Assembly: GCA_919902505.1 (NCBI GenBank)
Contig: CAKKRE010000022.1
Location: forward strand, 29,541-93,540
DNA from: Nitrospiraceae bacterium
GTDB taxonomy: Bacteria; Nitrospirota; Nitrospiria; Nitrospirales; Nitrospiraceae
DNA: 64,000 nucleotides
Reading direction: 5' to 3'
Positions 1 to 8,905 of this stretch are shown here, in pieces. The notes under the pieces are model-generated. The model had not been told where the DNA came from. It made no database searches and saw only the letters and a program-made list of their open reading frames with translations. Each line of letters begins with the position of its first letter. Positions within the stretch are counted from its first letter, which is position 1. The translations under genes and the position numbers were made by a program.

Positions 1-871
1 CGAAGCGCAATTGGACTGCGTAATATTTTTGGACCAAGCCGGACTGGTCCAGTGGCCGGTCTTCTTCGCGGTAGAAAGCCAGTTCCGTATCCTTCCAGCG
101 GACGGCGATGCCGACGATCCAATCGAGTTCAGAAGGGTTCAGGGTGTTGCTCGCTTCGCGGTCGGTGAAGAGATTCATGTCTCCGTACAGGACTACCTTG
201 TTCTTGTAGACGTCCAGGTCGGCATGGGCGACGTACCGGAACAACGCGCGGCCCGTATTGTTGGGGCGGGCGAAGTATTGGCTGTTGTGGAAGAGCCATC
301 CCGCGCCGGCATAGGCCGTGAGATTCTGGTTCGGGAAGGTGCGCCGCCACCAGGTGGAGTCCTGAATCGCTTGAAACCGGGCTGTCACGAGCGCATCGGC
401 GTAGGCCTGTTTCAGGCCGCGACGGTCCAGCGGGGCATCTCGTTCGTACTGTAGCCGCCAATTGAAGCGATCGAGCACGCCGGTGAAGGCAAAGGTGCCG
501 TCCCATTCCGTCAACTTGATCCATCCGTCGGTGCGGTCCGAGAAAAAATTCTGATCGGTGTAAAACGTGAGGTACTGCTTATAGAGGTCCGTTTCCAAGT
601 GCAGCATGTGGCGCATGCCGACGAGTCCGGTATTGTCAGGCCTGGCGGCGAACGTCGGATTCTTTACAAAGGCACCGGTCAACAGATAGCCGCCGAAGAG
701 CGTTTCCTCTTCCTCGCGCGCCTCGTGTTCCGGTTCATCCATCGAAGGGAGCGGGCGTCCGTACTTTTCCAGCCCGAGCGCCGATTCTGTCCAGGGCATA
801 ATTGCCGATAGCAAGCCCATGAAGAACAGCAGCCGGCGCGGGCTAAAGCTGCGGTGTCGCCGGGCCGTCAT
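1..871 (-). CDS. Hypothetical exported protein, C-terminus cut off by window edge
   Basis: This open frame reads from an ATG at 871 to the left edge without a stop, so only about 290 N-terminal residues are visible. The start has a basic N-region (MTARRHRSFSPRR) and a hydrophobic stretch (LLFFMGLLSAIM), which looks like a signal peptide, then an acidic stretch and a body rich in aromatic and charged residues (for example WWRRTF, WLFHNSQYF). The alternating pattern suggests a beta-rich outer-membrane or periplasmic protein, but I do not recognise the family. The start codon overlaps the stop of the upstream lipoprotein gene as ATGA, so the two are probably translationally coupled. Confidence 0.75.
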   Translation of the reverse strand, partial: MTARRHRSFSPRRLLFFMGLLSAIMPWTESALGLEKYGRPLPSMDEPEHEAREEEETLFGGYLLTGAFVKNPTFAARPDNTGLVGMRHMLHLETDLYKQYLTFYTDQNFFSDRTDGWIKLTEWDGTFAFTGVLDRFNWRLQYERDAPLDRRGLKQAYADALVTARFQAIQDSTWWRRTFPNQNLTAYAGAGWLFHNSQYFARPNNTGRALFRYVAHADLDVYKNKVVLYGDMNLFTDREASNTLNPSELDWIVGIAVRWKDTELAFYREEDRPLDQSGLVQKYYAVQLRF

Positions 872-1266
872 TCCGGGCAATTGGCGAAGATCTCTTCGCA
901 GTCGTTTGAGGCATCGACCGAACTCGGTACGAAACGATACCGCACCTGGTCGACTCGTTGGTGTTGGATCACGACCGTTGCCCAGCAGCCGTGATGAACG
1001 GTAGGACGGCTGCTCTTCGAGGACACCATGGACTCTTCGAGCAGCGGCGCCTCCTGGTAATACCGGAGGATGGTGACTACTCCCTCCTCTCGCTCCTGTA
1101 GCGGGGCTCCGGCACAGGCCAGCACCTGTGCCCTGCTTTTTCCTTGTAGCGCCTGCTGATGAGGATAGCCCTCGGTGATAGGCGGGGTGCTGTGGCAACC
1201 GAGCATGATTCCGGCCAGGACGGGGATCAGCATGCCGCGGTGAACACGAATATGAGGTAGGCGCAT
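868..1266 (-). CDS. Small lipoprotein with BamE/SmpA-like segment
   Basis: This is a 132-residue protein with an N-terminal hydrophobic segment ending in a lipobox (MLGC, around residue 24), so it should be lipidated after signal peptidase II cleavage. A stretch starting GKSRAQVLACAGAP resembles the short SmpA/OmlA (BamE) pattern, in which a 'GxxxxxVxxxxGxP' helix-turn precedes a beta hairpin; the match is weak. Start alternatives are the Met at residue 1 or at residue 12 just before the hydrophobic core. Its stop overlaps the start of the next exported protein, which suggests a two-gene envelope operon. The function is unknown. Confidence 0.75.
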   Translation of the reverse strand: MRLPHIRVHRGMLIPVLAGIMLGCHSTPPITEGYPHQQALQGKSRAQVLACAGAPLQEREEGVVTILRYYQEAPLLEESMVSSKSSRPTVHHGCWATVVIQHQRVDQVRYRFVPSSVDASNDCEEIFANCPE

Positions 1267-1698
1267 CGTGAGTACTCAGGCTGACCTATCGGGGCCTGTG
1301 AGTAGCATACCTGCCTGCTCAAAGCAACCAACCCGGGCTGATTCTCCGATGCCTGCCTTGTCGTCGAACTAGCTTGCGCTGGGCCACGATGTCGGTCACT
1401 GAAGAGGGTCGGCTTCAACCGTCATCGGCGAGCCGGTGCCCCGTGGGGAGGGCAAATTCTGCCGCGTGAAATTCCTTAATGGCTCGGGCTGTGCTGCGGC
1501 GATGAGCGCCTCGCAGGGTGTGCGTCAGGCCTTCGCGCGAAGTGAGGAATCGGCGTCAGGATCATGACAGTCGTCATCGTTCTGACTTGCTGGGGCTGCT
1601 TCCGCGTCGTGGCGACCCGGTCAACGGTGTCTTGCTGCCCTGTAGCTATCATCTAAGTTAATTTTTGTAGGTAACTGCATTTTTTCCATGCGGATGAG
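1267..1698. other. Intergenic region with no gene recognised
   Basis: This lies between the divergent lipoprotein (minus) and the PilZ fusion gene (plus). Short open frames here lack ribosome binding sites and recognisable protein character. The right end is AT-rich (around 1655-1690), just upstream of a sigma-70-like promoter, and could be an UP-like element. Confidence 0.5.
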
Positions 1699-1726
1699 TT
1701 GACAATTATGTCTAATTCCCTAGAAT
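1699..1726 (+). promoter_or_regulatory. Putative sigma-70 promoter for the PilZ fusion gene
   Basis: A perfect TTGACA at 1699-1704 is followed after 16 bp by TAGAAT at 1721-1726, with AT-rich DNA upstream. It would leave a leader of roughly 220 nt before the ATG at 1957. This is read from the sequence only. Confidence 0.6.
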
Positions 1727-1956
1727 AAGCTTCGAACATTGGGTTGTTATGACAGTCGCTGTGCGCCAACTCTGAGGCCGTGCGTGTCGTTAATCCTGCC
1801 CTTGTTAGATCAGCCGACCTCCTCCCGCAGATTTGGAATCGTTCGTGCGCTTGCAAGAGTCCAGCCTCGCCCGGAGCGAGCTCTGTGAGCGGGCCCACAC
1901 GTTATTCAATTCGATGCTGTGCAAGACGCAGCACTCACTACGGCGGGAGGGAATGT

Positions 1957-4689
1957 ATGTCGAAGCACATCGCTGCGCGCAATGAGAGTGTGTCTGTGAT
2001 CGGCCTGCTTGGCCAGGAGAGCAGCCGACCATCTTCGGTGCCGGACCGGAAGAAAACCAGCGATGCCTGGTCGCTCTCTGTTGCGGAGCGGCGGGCTTCC
2101 CGGCGCCTCGAGACTCGCATCTCGACCGTTCTTCACTTGCAGGATCATACGTGGAACGGTCGGACGAAAAGCCTCAGTTTAGGCGGGCTTTCGATGGAAT
2201 TTGCCGAGGACATTCCTGCCATGCTGAACCAGCATATTCTGTTGAGTCTGACTCCCGGGGCCACGCGGCCCGAAAGTGCCGGAGTTGTGTGCGGGATTCG
2301 CGTTTCAGAAAGTGTCCTTGGTTCAGGTCAGACGAAACGAGGGGTGACACTCGCCGTTCAGTTTGTGCGGTTGAGCCCTGGCGATGAGCAGGTGATAGCC
2401 ATGTGGATGAGCGAGGGCCGCGCACCGTCGAGCGGCCTGCAGCTTGTCGCCGCATTGGTCGCCCAAGAGAGTGAGGATGCCCTTATCGACCGCGAGTCCA
2501 GGCAGCCGGTTGTGGCTCAGGTCACGCATGCGCGTCTTGCTCGGGTGCCCGAGCGTCCACGTCATGAGCGGAGGCGTCAACAGCGGATTACGGTTGGATT
2601 GAGCACCGAGGTGAGTCTCAGGCTGAGAGCCGGTGACCGAGTCTTGTCGGGAGCGTTGACGACCGACTTGACGTCAAACGGGGCCTGTCTGTGCTTGTCG
2701 GCCGAAGAGGATTTGCTGGGTTCAGAATTGGAACTGAGATGGATGTCACCGACTGTCGCCCAGCGAGTGTCTTCTGTCTCCACGCCGTCTGCCGGCTGTT
2801 CCGTGGTGGGCGAAGTGGTATGGACAAGACCGGGAGAGGTCGGCGCTCCTTCCGGCTATCGGCAGGTTGGGGGGCGGACGGTGTTGGCGGGTGTGCGCTT
2901 TCTCCCGGTTGCAAAAGAGGTTGAGGACATCATTGAGCACCTGCTCGGGCAGCAGCAGAGCGAGGGCGTCGTCGACAGGGCGGAAGGGCCTTCCGTCATC
3001 AGTGAGTTCTCGGAGTGTGTCCGCCCGTCCGGTCACCGTATCGCGCTCTGTCACGATCGGCCTCGAACCGATCTGTCGGCCGACGCACCGATTGTGGTGT
3101 TGGCTCCCGGGTATGGGGAGAGCAAACGCGACTATGTGCCGCTGGCCTATTACCTCGCCGGCAATGGGTTTCATGTCGTGCGCTTCGACAATGTGAATCA
3201 TGTCGGAGAGAGCGATGGGTTGGTCACACAGTTTCGCCTGGAGGATATGGAGACCGATCTAGAGACCGTGCTGGACTATGTGGCGGCTCGATGGCCGGGT
3301 CGATCCATCGGCCTTGTGGCGACCAGCCTGTCCGGTCGCGTCGCGCTCAAGGTCGCGGGGCGAGTCCCTCACCTGGGGCTGCTGGCGTTGATCAATGGAA
3401 TCATGGATGTTCAGCATACGTTGCAGGCCGTCCATCAAGAGGATCTGATCGGCGAACATCTGGCCGGTGTGCGCAAAGGGGTGGTCAACATTCTCGGCCT
3501 GACCATCGATGCGGATCGTTGGCTGGAGCATGCTGTTCAGGGAGGCTATGCCGATCTGAGCACCACTCAGCAGGACGCCGAGCACCTCCATGCTCCCGTC
3601 GTGCTGTTTCATGCCGAGCAGGACGCGTGGGTCGATCCGGCCTCCATCGAGGCAGTCGGCGCGGCGATGGGTGCGAATCTCCGCCACTCCTATGTGGTGC
3701 CGGGCGCGTTGCATCGACTTCAAGAGAGCCCCCGGAAAGCCCGCACGGTCTATCGCCAAATTGCTCTCTGCTGCCAGCAGGAGTTGTGGCCGACACGGTC
3801 GATGGCGCGGATGGTCGAACCGTCGCATCGGGAAATCGGCGTGCAGAACCGCGCAGAACGCGAACGTAGCAAGAAGCGTCGGCCGATGGGCAAGTCGGAT
3901 CATGTGGCGTTCTGGCAGGAGTACTTACAGAATTTCCAGACGATCCCGAACGTGGCCGATTTTTGGCGGCTTATGGATCATGTCTATCGCCTGATGGGCG
4001 ATTGCCATCATGGGGAGCGGATTCTGGATGCCGGGTGCGGCAATGGTAACCTCGGGGTGTTCTTGCAGCTCAATCAGGCGTTTCGGCAGCGCTATGCCAG
4101 GCGCGGAGATTTTCGCTCGCCTGACTATGTCGGGGTGGATTTTGTCCCGACGGCTCTGGCGCAGGCCATGACCAACTTCGAGCAGGTGGGGGCGGCGCTA
4201 CAAGGGCAGTTTTATGAGGGGCTGCGAGCCTATGTGCCGATGTCGATGCGGGTCTGCCGGGCCGACCTGGAGTCTCCGCTGCCGTTTCCCGATCATTCCT
4301 TCGACCGGGTCGTGTGCAATCTTGTGATCGGGTACGTGCGCGACCCGCTCTTCACCCTCCGGGAATATCTGCGCGTGTTGGCTCCCAATGGACGGTTGGT
4401 GATTTCCAACCTGAAGCCGTATGCCGATCTCTCGGCGATTTATCGCAGCTTCGTTGAGACGGCTCAGACGCCGGATCAAATCGAAGAAGGGCGTCGCCTC
4501 CTGGACAATTCTGGTAGAATCAAAGAGCGGGAAGGCGAAGGCATTTTTCATTTCCATTACCAGGCGGAACTGGAAAGTTTGTTGCGCGCCGCCGGCGTCA
4601 CGCATCCGCGGGTCTATTCCACGTTCGGAAACCAAGCGCTCATTGCCGTGGCCGATAAGGGCCTGGCGAATCTCACAGTGGCGGTATGA
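1957..4689 (+). CDS. PilZ-PilZ-LuxD-like hydrolase-SAM methyltransferase fusion protein
   Basis: This 910-residue protein has four recognisable parts. PilZ 1 (about 45-150) has an RxxxR-type arm (RRASRR) and SLSLGG where DxSxxG is usual. PilZ 2 (about 204-325) has RRRQQR and DLTSNG. An alpha/beta hydrolase (about 355-610) resembles the LuxD acyl-transferase/thioesterase group, with nucleophile region ATSLSG (Ser457 or Ser459), acid in AEQDAWVD and His586. A class I methyltransferase (about 645-900) has motif I ILDAGCGNGNLG. No signal peptide or membrane segment is visible. The start at 1957 is preceded by a GGGAGGG Shine-Dalgarno; an upstream in-frame extension from 1780 lacks one. Family knowledge: PilZ domains bind c-di-GMP. 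Inference: a c-di-GMP-responsive acyl-modifying enzyme. The substrate is unknown. Confidence 0.85.
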   Translation: MSKHIAARNESVSVIGLLGQESSRPSSVPDRKKTSDAWSLSVAERRASRRLETRISTVLHLQDHTWNGRTKSLSLGGLSMEFAEDIPAMLNQHILLSLTPGATRPESAGVVCGIRVSESVLGSGQTKRGVTLAVQFVRLSPGDEQVIAMWMSEGRAPSSGLQLVAALVAQESEDALIDRESRQPVVAQVTHARLARVPERPRHERRRQQRITVGLSTEVSLRLRAGDRVLSGALTTDLTSNGACLCLSAEEDLLGSELELRWMSPTVAQRVSSVSTPSAGCSVVGEVVWTRPGEVGAPSGYRQVGGRTVLAGVRFLPVAKEVEDIIEHLLGQQQSEGVVDRAEGPSVISEFSECVRPSGHRIALCHDRPRTDLSADAPIVVLAPGYGESKRDYVPLAYYLAGNGFHVVRFDNVNHVGESDGLVTQFRLEDMETDLETVLDYVAARWPGRSIGLVATSLSGRVALKVAGRVPHLGLLALINGIMDVQHTLQAVHQEDLIGEHLAGVRKGVVNILGLTIDADRWLEHAVQGGYADLSTTQQDAEHLHAPVVLFHAEQDAWVDPASIEAVGAAMGANLRHSYVVPGALHRLQESPRKARTVYRQIALCCQQELWPTRSMARMVEPSHREIGVQNRAERERSKKRRPMGKSDHVAFWQEYLQNFQTIPNVADFWRLMDHVYRLMGDCHHGERILDAGCGNGNLGVFLQLNQAFRQRYARRGDFRSPDYVGVDFVPTALAQAMTNFEQVGAALQGQFYEGLRAYVPMSMRVCRADLESPLPFPDHSFDRVVCNLVIGYVRDPLFTLREYLRVLAPNGRLVISNLKPYADLSAIYRSFVETAQTPDQIEEGRRLLDNSGRIKEREGEGIFHFHYQAELESLLRAAGVTHPRVYSTFGNQALIAVADKGLANLTVAV

Positions 4690-4722
4690 TGACATGGCCT
4701 CGGCTCTACCAGAGTACCTGAG

Positions 4723-7700
4723 ATGAAAGTGCTCGCGTTCAGCGCGCTGGTGAATGCGTTGGCTGCGACAGGGCTCGGAATGTTCGTCTACTTCCGGGAT
4801 CCTGCCGCTGCACGCAACCGGATCTACGGGCTGTACTGTCTGAGCATCGCCTTTTGGAGCGTCTTCTACTGCGGCTGGCAACTCACGGAATCCAAAGACC
4901 TCGCGCTGAGTCTGCTGCGCTTGGTGATGGCCGGCGCGTCCCTCATCCCGATTCTGTATTTTCACCACACTGTCACATTTCTTGACATTACGGCGCGCCA
5001 CGCCAAAGCCCTGAAGATCGGCTATGGTCTGGCGGCACTGTTTCTGCTGGCCGATACGACGCCCTGGTTCGTGGCAGGGGTGCACCCGGCGATGTCGTTC
5101 TCTTTTTGGCCGGTTCCCGGCCTCTTCTTCCATCCCTTCCTGCTGTATTTTCTCTGGTATGTCGTCTACGCGACCTCGCTCGTCGGGGTCGCCCTTCGGG
5201 ATGCGAATGGCATCCGGCGCCATCAATATGCGTACATGCTGGTCGCCAGCATCATCGGGTATGCGGGCGGGGCTACGAATTTCCCTCTCTGGTATGGCGT
5301 GCCGCTGTTGCCCTACGGCACGGTGCTCATCACGATGTATACGGCTCTGATGGCCTACACGATCGTTCGGTACCGCCTGATGAATATCAGTGTCGTACTG
5401 AACAAGGGGCTCGGCTATGCCATCGTGCTGGCGATTATTGTCGTGGCAACGTCCATCGGCGCGGTGCTCAGTAATCGCGCGACCGGGCATTCCACGCCAC
5501 CGTTGTTGGCTGGAACGCTGTTCCTGATATGTGCGCTCTGGGTGCTCAGCAACAATCCCCGTTCCACGTCGAATACGATCTTCAGCGCCGTGTGCGGGGC
5601 TGCCTGCCTCTGGTTATTCGGCTGTTTCATGCTGTTCTCCGCGTCACGCGAGGATGAGGCGCTCTTTTGGGTGCAGGTGATTTACACCGGAGTGGTCTTT
5701 TTGCCCGCGCTGACCTATCACTTTGCGCAGAGTCTCTCCGGCGGGGCTGCGCATGATCGCCTGATTGTGTGGAACTATGCCGTCGGCGCGCTTTTTTGGA
5801 GCCTGTTGTTCACGCCGTATCTGGTAGATGGCCAGTATGTCTATTATTGGGGCCGATATCCTAAGGCTGGGGTGCTCCATCCCTGGCTGGTGGCATACGT
5901 GGTGGCGGGCGGGGGGGTGACGGTCTATCGGCTGTATCAGGGGTATCGGCTCCACCTCAGTTCATCCCCGCTGCTCGGCGCTCAGCTGAAATACACGGTT
6001 GTGGCCCTCGCGCTGGGATTCCTTGCCTCTCTCGATTTCCTCCAGAATTATGGCGTGGGATTCTATCCGGTCGGGTACTTACTGGCCGGCCTCTCGGTCA
6101 CCGTCGTCGCCTATGCCATCGCTCGATACGAGTTGATGGATGTGTCGTTCGTCCCGAGTCGGCCGAAGGTGATGTTGTCGATCAAGTTGATGGGCCTGAT
6201 TCCGGCCTACATGATGATCTTGCTCGTCATCCGGATCTTTACCGGGACGTTCCATTATCTTCTGGCCGGGGTGCTGTTCGGTTTATTTGTGATCGTGTCG
6301 AGCGGCTTGGCGAACCTTCAGAAGGGGGTCGAGCGGGCGATCGGGCAGACGCTCTTTCGAGAGCGCTACGATGCCTACGATACGTTGGTGCAGTTTTCGA
6401 AGTCTCTTGTGGCGATCCTTGAACTGAAATCCCTCACAAAAGAAATTGTGCAAACGCTCGCGCGTGTGATGAACATTAAAACGGCCTCCGTCTATGTTCT
6501 CGATAAGGAACAAGGGATCTACAGCTTGACCGCTTCCTACGGGTTCGTGACGCGTGAGGCCGTCGTGCCTCCGATTAAGATGGAGGGAGAATTTCCCAAG
6601 ACCTTGTTGCGAACAGAGACCGCCCTTGTCAGGGAGGAAATCGAATACGACAAGGCCGATACGGAACATCTGCGCTTGCTCGACACCTTGAAAGCGTTGG
6701 AGTCCGAGGTCTGTATTCAGCTGATCAGCAAGGACCGGCTGGTAGGGTTTTGTAACTTAGGACGCCGGGCCAATCATGGCATGTATTCGACCGAAGAGTT
6801 GGCCCTTCTCAAGACCCTCGCGCAGCATGCGGCGATCGCGATCGACAATGCGCTCTTGTATGAGGACCTCCGTCGGTCCCAGTTGTTGATGCGCCGTACC
6901 GACCGGTTGCGATCGCTTGAAACCATGGCCGGTGGGTTTGCCCATGAGATTCGAAACCCGTTGACCTCCATCAAGACGTTCGTTCAGTTGGCCCCCGAAC
7001 GCCGTGACGATGTGGAGTTTATGGAGCAGTTCAGCCAGGTCGTGTGTGAAGACGTTGAGCGGATCGAGCGGTTGGTGCATGAAATTCTCGATTACGCGCG
7101 CTATATGACGCCGAAGCTTACTCAGGAAAGCTTGAATGATGTGGTGTCTTCCTGCCTCTACTTTATCGAGGTGAAGGCGAGCAGCAAGGCCATCACGATT
7201 CAGAAGGAACTGGCGAGCGATCTGCCCTACGTGAAACTGGATCGGCAGCAGATCAAGCAGGTCTTGTTGAACTTGTTTATCAACGCGATGGAAGCCATCG
7301 GCGGTGACCAGGGCGGCCGCCTTTCCGTTCGCACTCGCAAACTTGTCAAGCCGGTGAATGAGCCATGGGTTCAGATCGAAGTCGAGGATAGTGGGCCGGG
7401 AATCGACCCCCAGGATCTAGACCATATCTTCGATCCGTTCTATACCACCAAGCACGAGAGCGGGGAGCGTGAGGGAACGGGGCTCGGCTTGACCATTGCG
7501 CACCAGATCGTTCAGGAGCATGGGGGCTATGTGGAGGTAGCCAGTGAGGTGGGCCATGGTACGAGATTCATGGTCAATCTTCCCGTGAATCCACCTATCG
7601 CGGAGTGGCAGGCTGCGCAGCCTGCCTTCGATGACGGAAGAACGCTGGCCGGAGCGTATCTCGCCAGACCTCACCTCGGGTTGGATGAACAGTTCGGGAA

Positions 7701-7737
7701 GCCACCGTCCCCCATCAAGGCCCGCACCGGAGGATGA
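4723..7737 (+). CDS. Large membrane histidine kinase (7TM-type sensor, GAF, HisKA, HATPase)
   Basis: This 1004-residue protein starts 33 bp after the PilZ fusion gene. Residues 1-235 form a histidine-kinase 7TM-type membrane block. A second block of similar character follows (about 240-520), and both end with a similar 'RY-LM-(I/V)S' segment, suggesting internal duplication. A GAF domain (about 560-705) precedes HisKA with the phospho-acceptor His741 in FAHEIRNPL. The ATPase domain shows the N box (NLFINAMEAI), the G1 box (DSGPGID) and the GTGLGL box. No response regulator is encoded next to it, so it is an orphan kinase. The 7TM part recalls PrsK-type kinases, but no exosortase genes are in the window. 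Confidence 0.9.
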   Translation: MKVLAFSALVNALAATGLGMFVYFRDPAAARNRIYGLYCLSIAFWSVFYCGWQLTESKDLALSLLRLVMAGASLIPILYFHHTVTFLDITARHAKALKIGYGLAALFLLADTTPWFVAGVHPAMSFSFWPVPGLFFHPFLLYFLWYVVYATSLVGVALRDANGIRRHQYAYMLVASIIGYAGGATNFPLWYGVPLLPYGTVLITMYTALMAYTIVRYRLMNISVVLNKGLGYAIVLAIIVVATSIGAVLSNRATGHSTPPLLAGTLFLICALWVLSNNPRSTSNTIFSAVCGAACLWLFGCFMLFSASREDEALFWVQVIYTGVVFLPALTYHFAQSLSGGAAHDRLIVWNYAVGALFWSLLFTPYLVDGQYVYYWGRYPKAGVLHPWLVAYVVAGGGVTVYRLYQGYRLHLSSSPLLGAQLKYTVVALALGFLASLDFLQNYGVGFYPVGYLLAGLSVTVVAYAIARYELMDVSFVPSRPKVMLSIKLMGLIPAYMMILLVIRIFTGTFHYLLAGVLFGLFVIVSSGLANLQKGVERAIGQTLFRERYDAYDTLVQFSKSLVAILELKSLTKEIVQTLARVMNIKTASVYVLDKEQGIYSLTASYGFVTREAVVPPIKMEGEFPKTLLRTETALVREEIEYDKADTEHLRLLDTLKALESEVCIQLISKDRLVGFCNLGRRANHGMYSTEELALLKTLAQHAAIAIDNALLYEDLRRSQLLMRRTDRLRSLETMAGGFAHEIRNPLTSIKTFVQLAPERRDDVEFMEQFSQVVCEDVERIERLVHEILDYARYMTPKLTQESLNDVVSSCLYFIEVKASSKAITIQKELASDLPYVKLDRQQIKQVLLNLFINAMEAIGGDQGGRLSVRTRKLVKPVNEPWVQIEVEDSGPGIDPQDLDHIFDPFYTTKHESGEREGTGLGLTIAHQIVQEHGGYVEVASEVGHGTRFMVNLPVNPPIAEWQAAQPAFDDGRTLAGAYLARPHLGLDEQFGKPPSPIKARTGG

Positions 7738-7746
7738 GTGGTACGT

Positions 7747-7773
7747 GCGGGCGGAGGCCCATCGTCCGCCTGC
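7747..7773. terminator. Hairpin between convergent genes
   Basis: A 9-bp stem (7747-7755 with 7765-7773, one G-U pair) lies between the kinase gene and the convergent hydrolase gene. There is no clear T-run, so its role as a terminator is tentative. Confidence 0.35.
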
Positions 7774-7786
7774 ATTCTCTCTCGAG

Positions 7787-8797
7787 TTATCCCTGTCGAG
7801 GCAACCATTCGAGCAGTCTGTTCTCCACCCAAAAGCGATCTTCCTGCGGGCGCCGCCTCTGAAAAAATCCGCAGTGCCCTCCATAGCGTAGTATGGCGAG
7901 TGTAATGTTGGGATTGTACCGGATCGCCGGGGTATCGAACATGGAGGCAGGAATGAACGGATCATCTTGCGCGGTGATGATCAACGTGGGAACGGCGATG
8001 TGGTGGAGAACGTGACGGGCTCCTGCTCGGTCGTAGTAATCGGCAACATCCCGATACCCTCCGTCCCGGGCGGTGTAGGCTTCGTCAAACTGAGTGATCG
8101 TTTTCATCGAACCCAACGCCGCCAAGTCCCATGTATCGGGAAAGAGCGCTGCTTTTCTTCGCATCCTCGCCTTTAAACTCGACAGGAAGTGCCGGTGGTA
8201 GAGCCAATTCCTGGGCTGCTCCAGAGCTGCCACACATTGCGTGGGATCAATATTCGGGCTGACCGCTACCACACCTGCTAACGCCGGATCAGACTGTCCT
8301 ATCTCTCCTGCCGCTTTTAAAACCAGATTTCCGCCCATCGAATATCCGACCAGCCATATCTGAGATAGGCGATCGCGCACTCGCAATTCCTCCATAATCG
8401 CACGGTAATCGCTGCTGAGCCCGCTGTTGTACAGAGTCGGAGTCAGATGGTCGCTACCGCCGCAGGTCCGTTGGTTCATACGGATGACGTTAAATCCCGC
8501 ACGGTACGCTTTGACGGTCATCCCACGCATGTAGTGGGATTCTGCAGAACCTTCAAGTCCGTGGAGCATGATGAGAGTCCGGGAGCTGTCCGGGTGAGAC
8601 TGCCAGTGACAGAAGCCCTGCAGCTGGGTTCCCGGCTCGGTGGTGAATCGGCGTATGACCTGAGGGAGGGATGGCCCTATCGCTTCCCGAGGCCAGTAGC
8701 GAGGCACTAAGGTCATGAGATGCGGATTACGGAGCAGGAGTGCGGGAATGAATCCATCTAGTGAAGTCATATCCGGCTCATCATAAACAAATGTCAT
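7787..8797 (-). CDS. YheT/EMB8-like alpha/beta hydrolase
   Basis: This 336-residue hydrolase belongs to the YheT/UPF0017 group, shown by the N-terminal RNPHLMTL motif, the oxyanion region HGLEGSAESHYMRG, the nucleophile elbow GYSMGGN, the acid in ITAQDDPFI and the catalytic histidine in YGGHCGF. It has no signal peptide and is probably a soluble esterase; the substrate is unknown. The start chosen is the ATG at 8797. An ATG at 8815 has no clear ribosome site, and one at 8770 would remove conserved N-terminal residues. It is convergent with the kinase gene and divergent from the class II aldolase. Confidence 0.85.
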   Translation of the reverse strand: MTFVYDEPDMTSLDGFIPALLLRNPHLMTLVPRYWPREAIGPSLPQVIRRFTTEPGTQLQGFCHWQSHPDSSRTLIMLHGLEGSAESHYMRGMTVKAYRAGFNVIRMNQRTCGGSDHLTPTLYNSGLSSDYRAIMEELRVRDRLSQIWLVGYSMGGNLVLKAAGEIGQSDPALAGVVAVSPNIDPTQCVAALEQPRNWLYHRHFLSSLKARMRRKAALFPDTWDLAALGSMKTITQFDEAYTARDGGYRDVADYYDRAGARHVLHHIAVPTLIITAQDDPFIPASMFDTPAIRYNPNITLAILRYGGHCGFFQRRRPQEDRFWVENRLLEWLPRQG

Positions 8798-8905
8798 TCC
8801 CTGCGCACTTTCCATTTTTTGTGGGAGAGAGCCTTCGTCTCTCAAGGGGTGCAGGGGAGGAACCGATGACAGATACTGGAGAGTTGGTTCCCAACGGAGG
8901 CAGGT

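Noticed and set aside
1227..1418. 63-residue minus-strand frame next to the lipoprotein start
   Set aside because: It overlaps the lipoprotein gene in another frame, has no ribosome site and shows no family character.
1780..1956. Extension of the PilZ fusion protein upstream of 1957
   Set aside because: No ribosome site at 1780, while a clear one precedes 1957; the extra residues show no domain character.
4198..5490. 430-residue minus-strand frame
   Set aside because: Antisense to the fusion protein and the kinase, whose domain motifs are clear; composition is that of a shadow frame in GC-rich DNA.
4723..7737. Possible membership in an exosortase/PEP-CTERM system (PrsK-like kinase)
   Set aside because: No exosortase, PrsR regulator or PEP-CTERM protein is visible in the window, and the duplicated sensor block is atypical.
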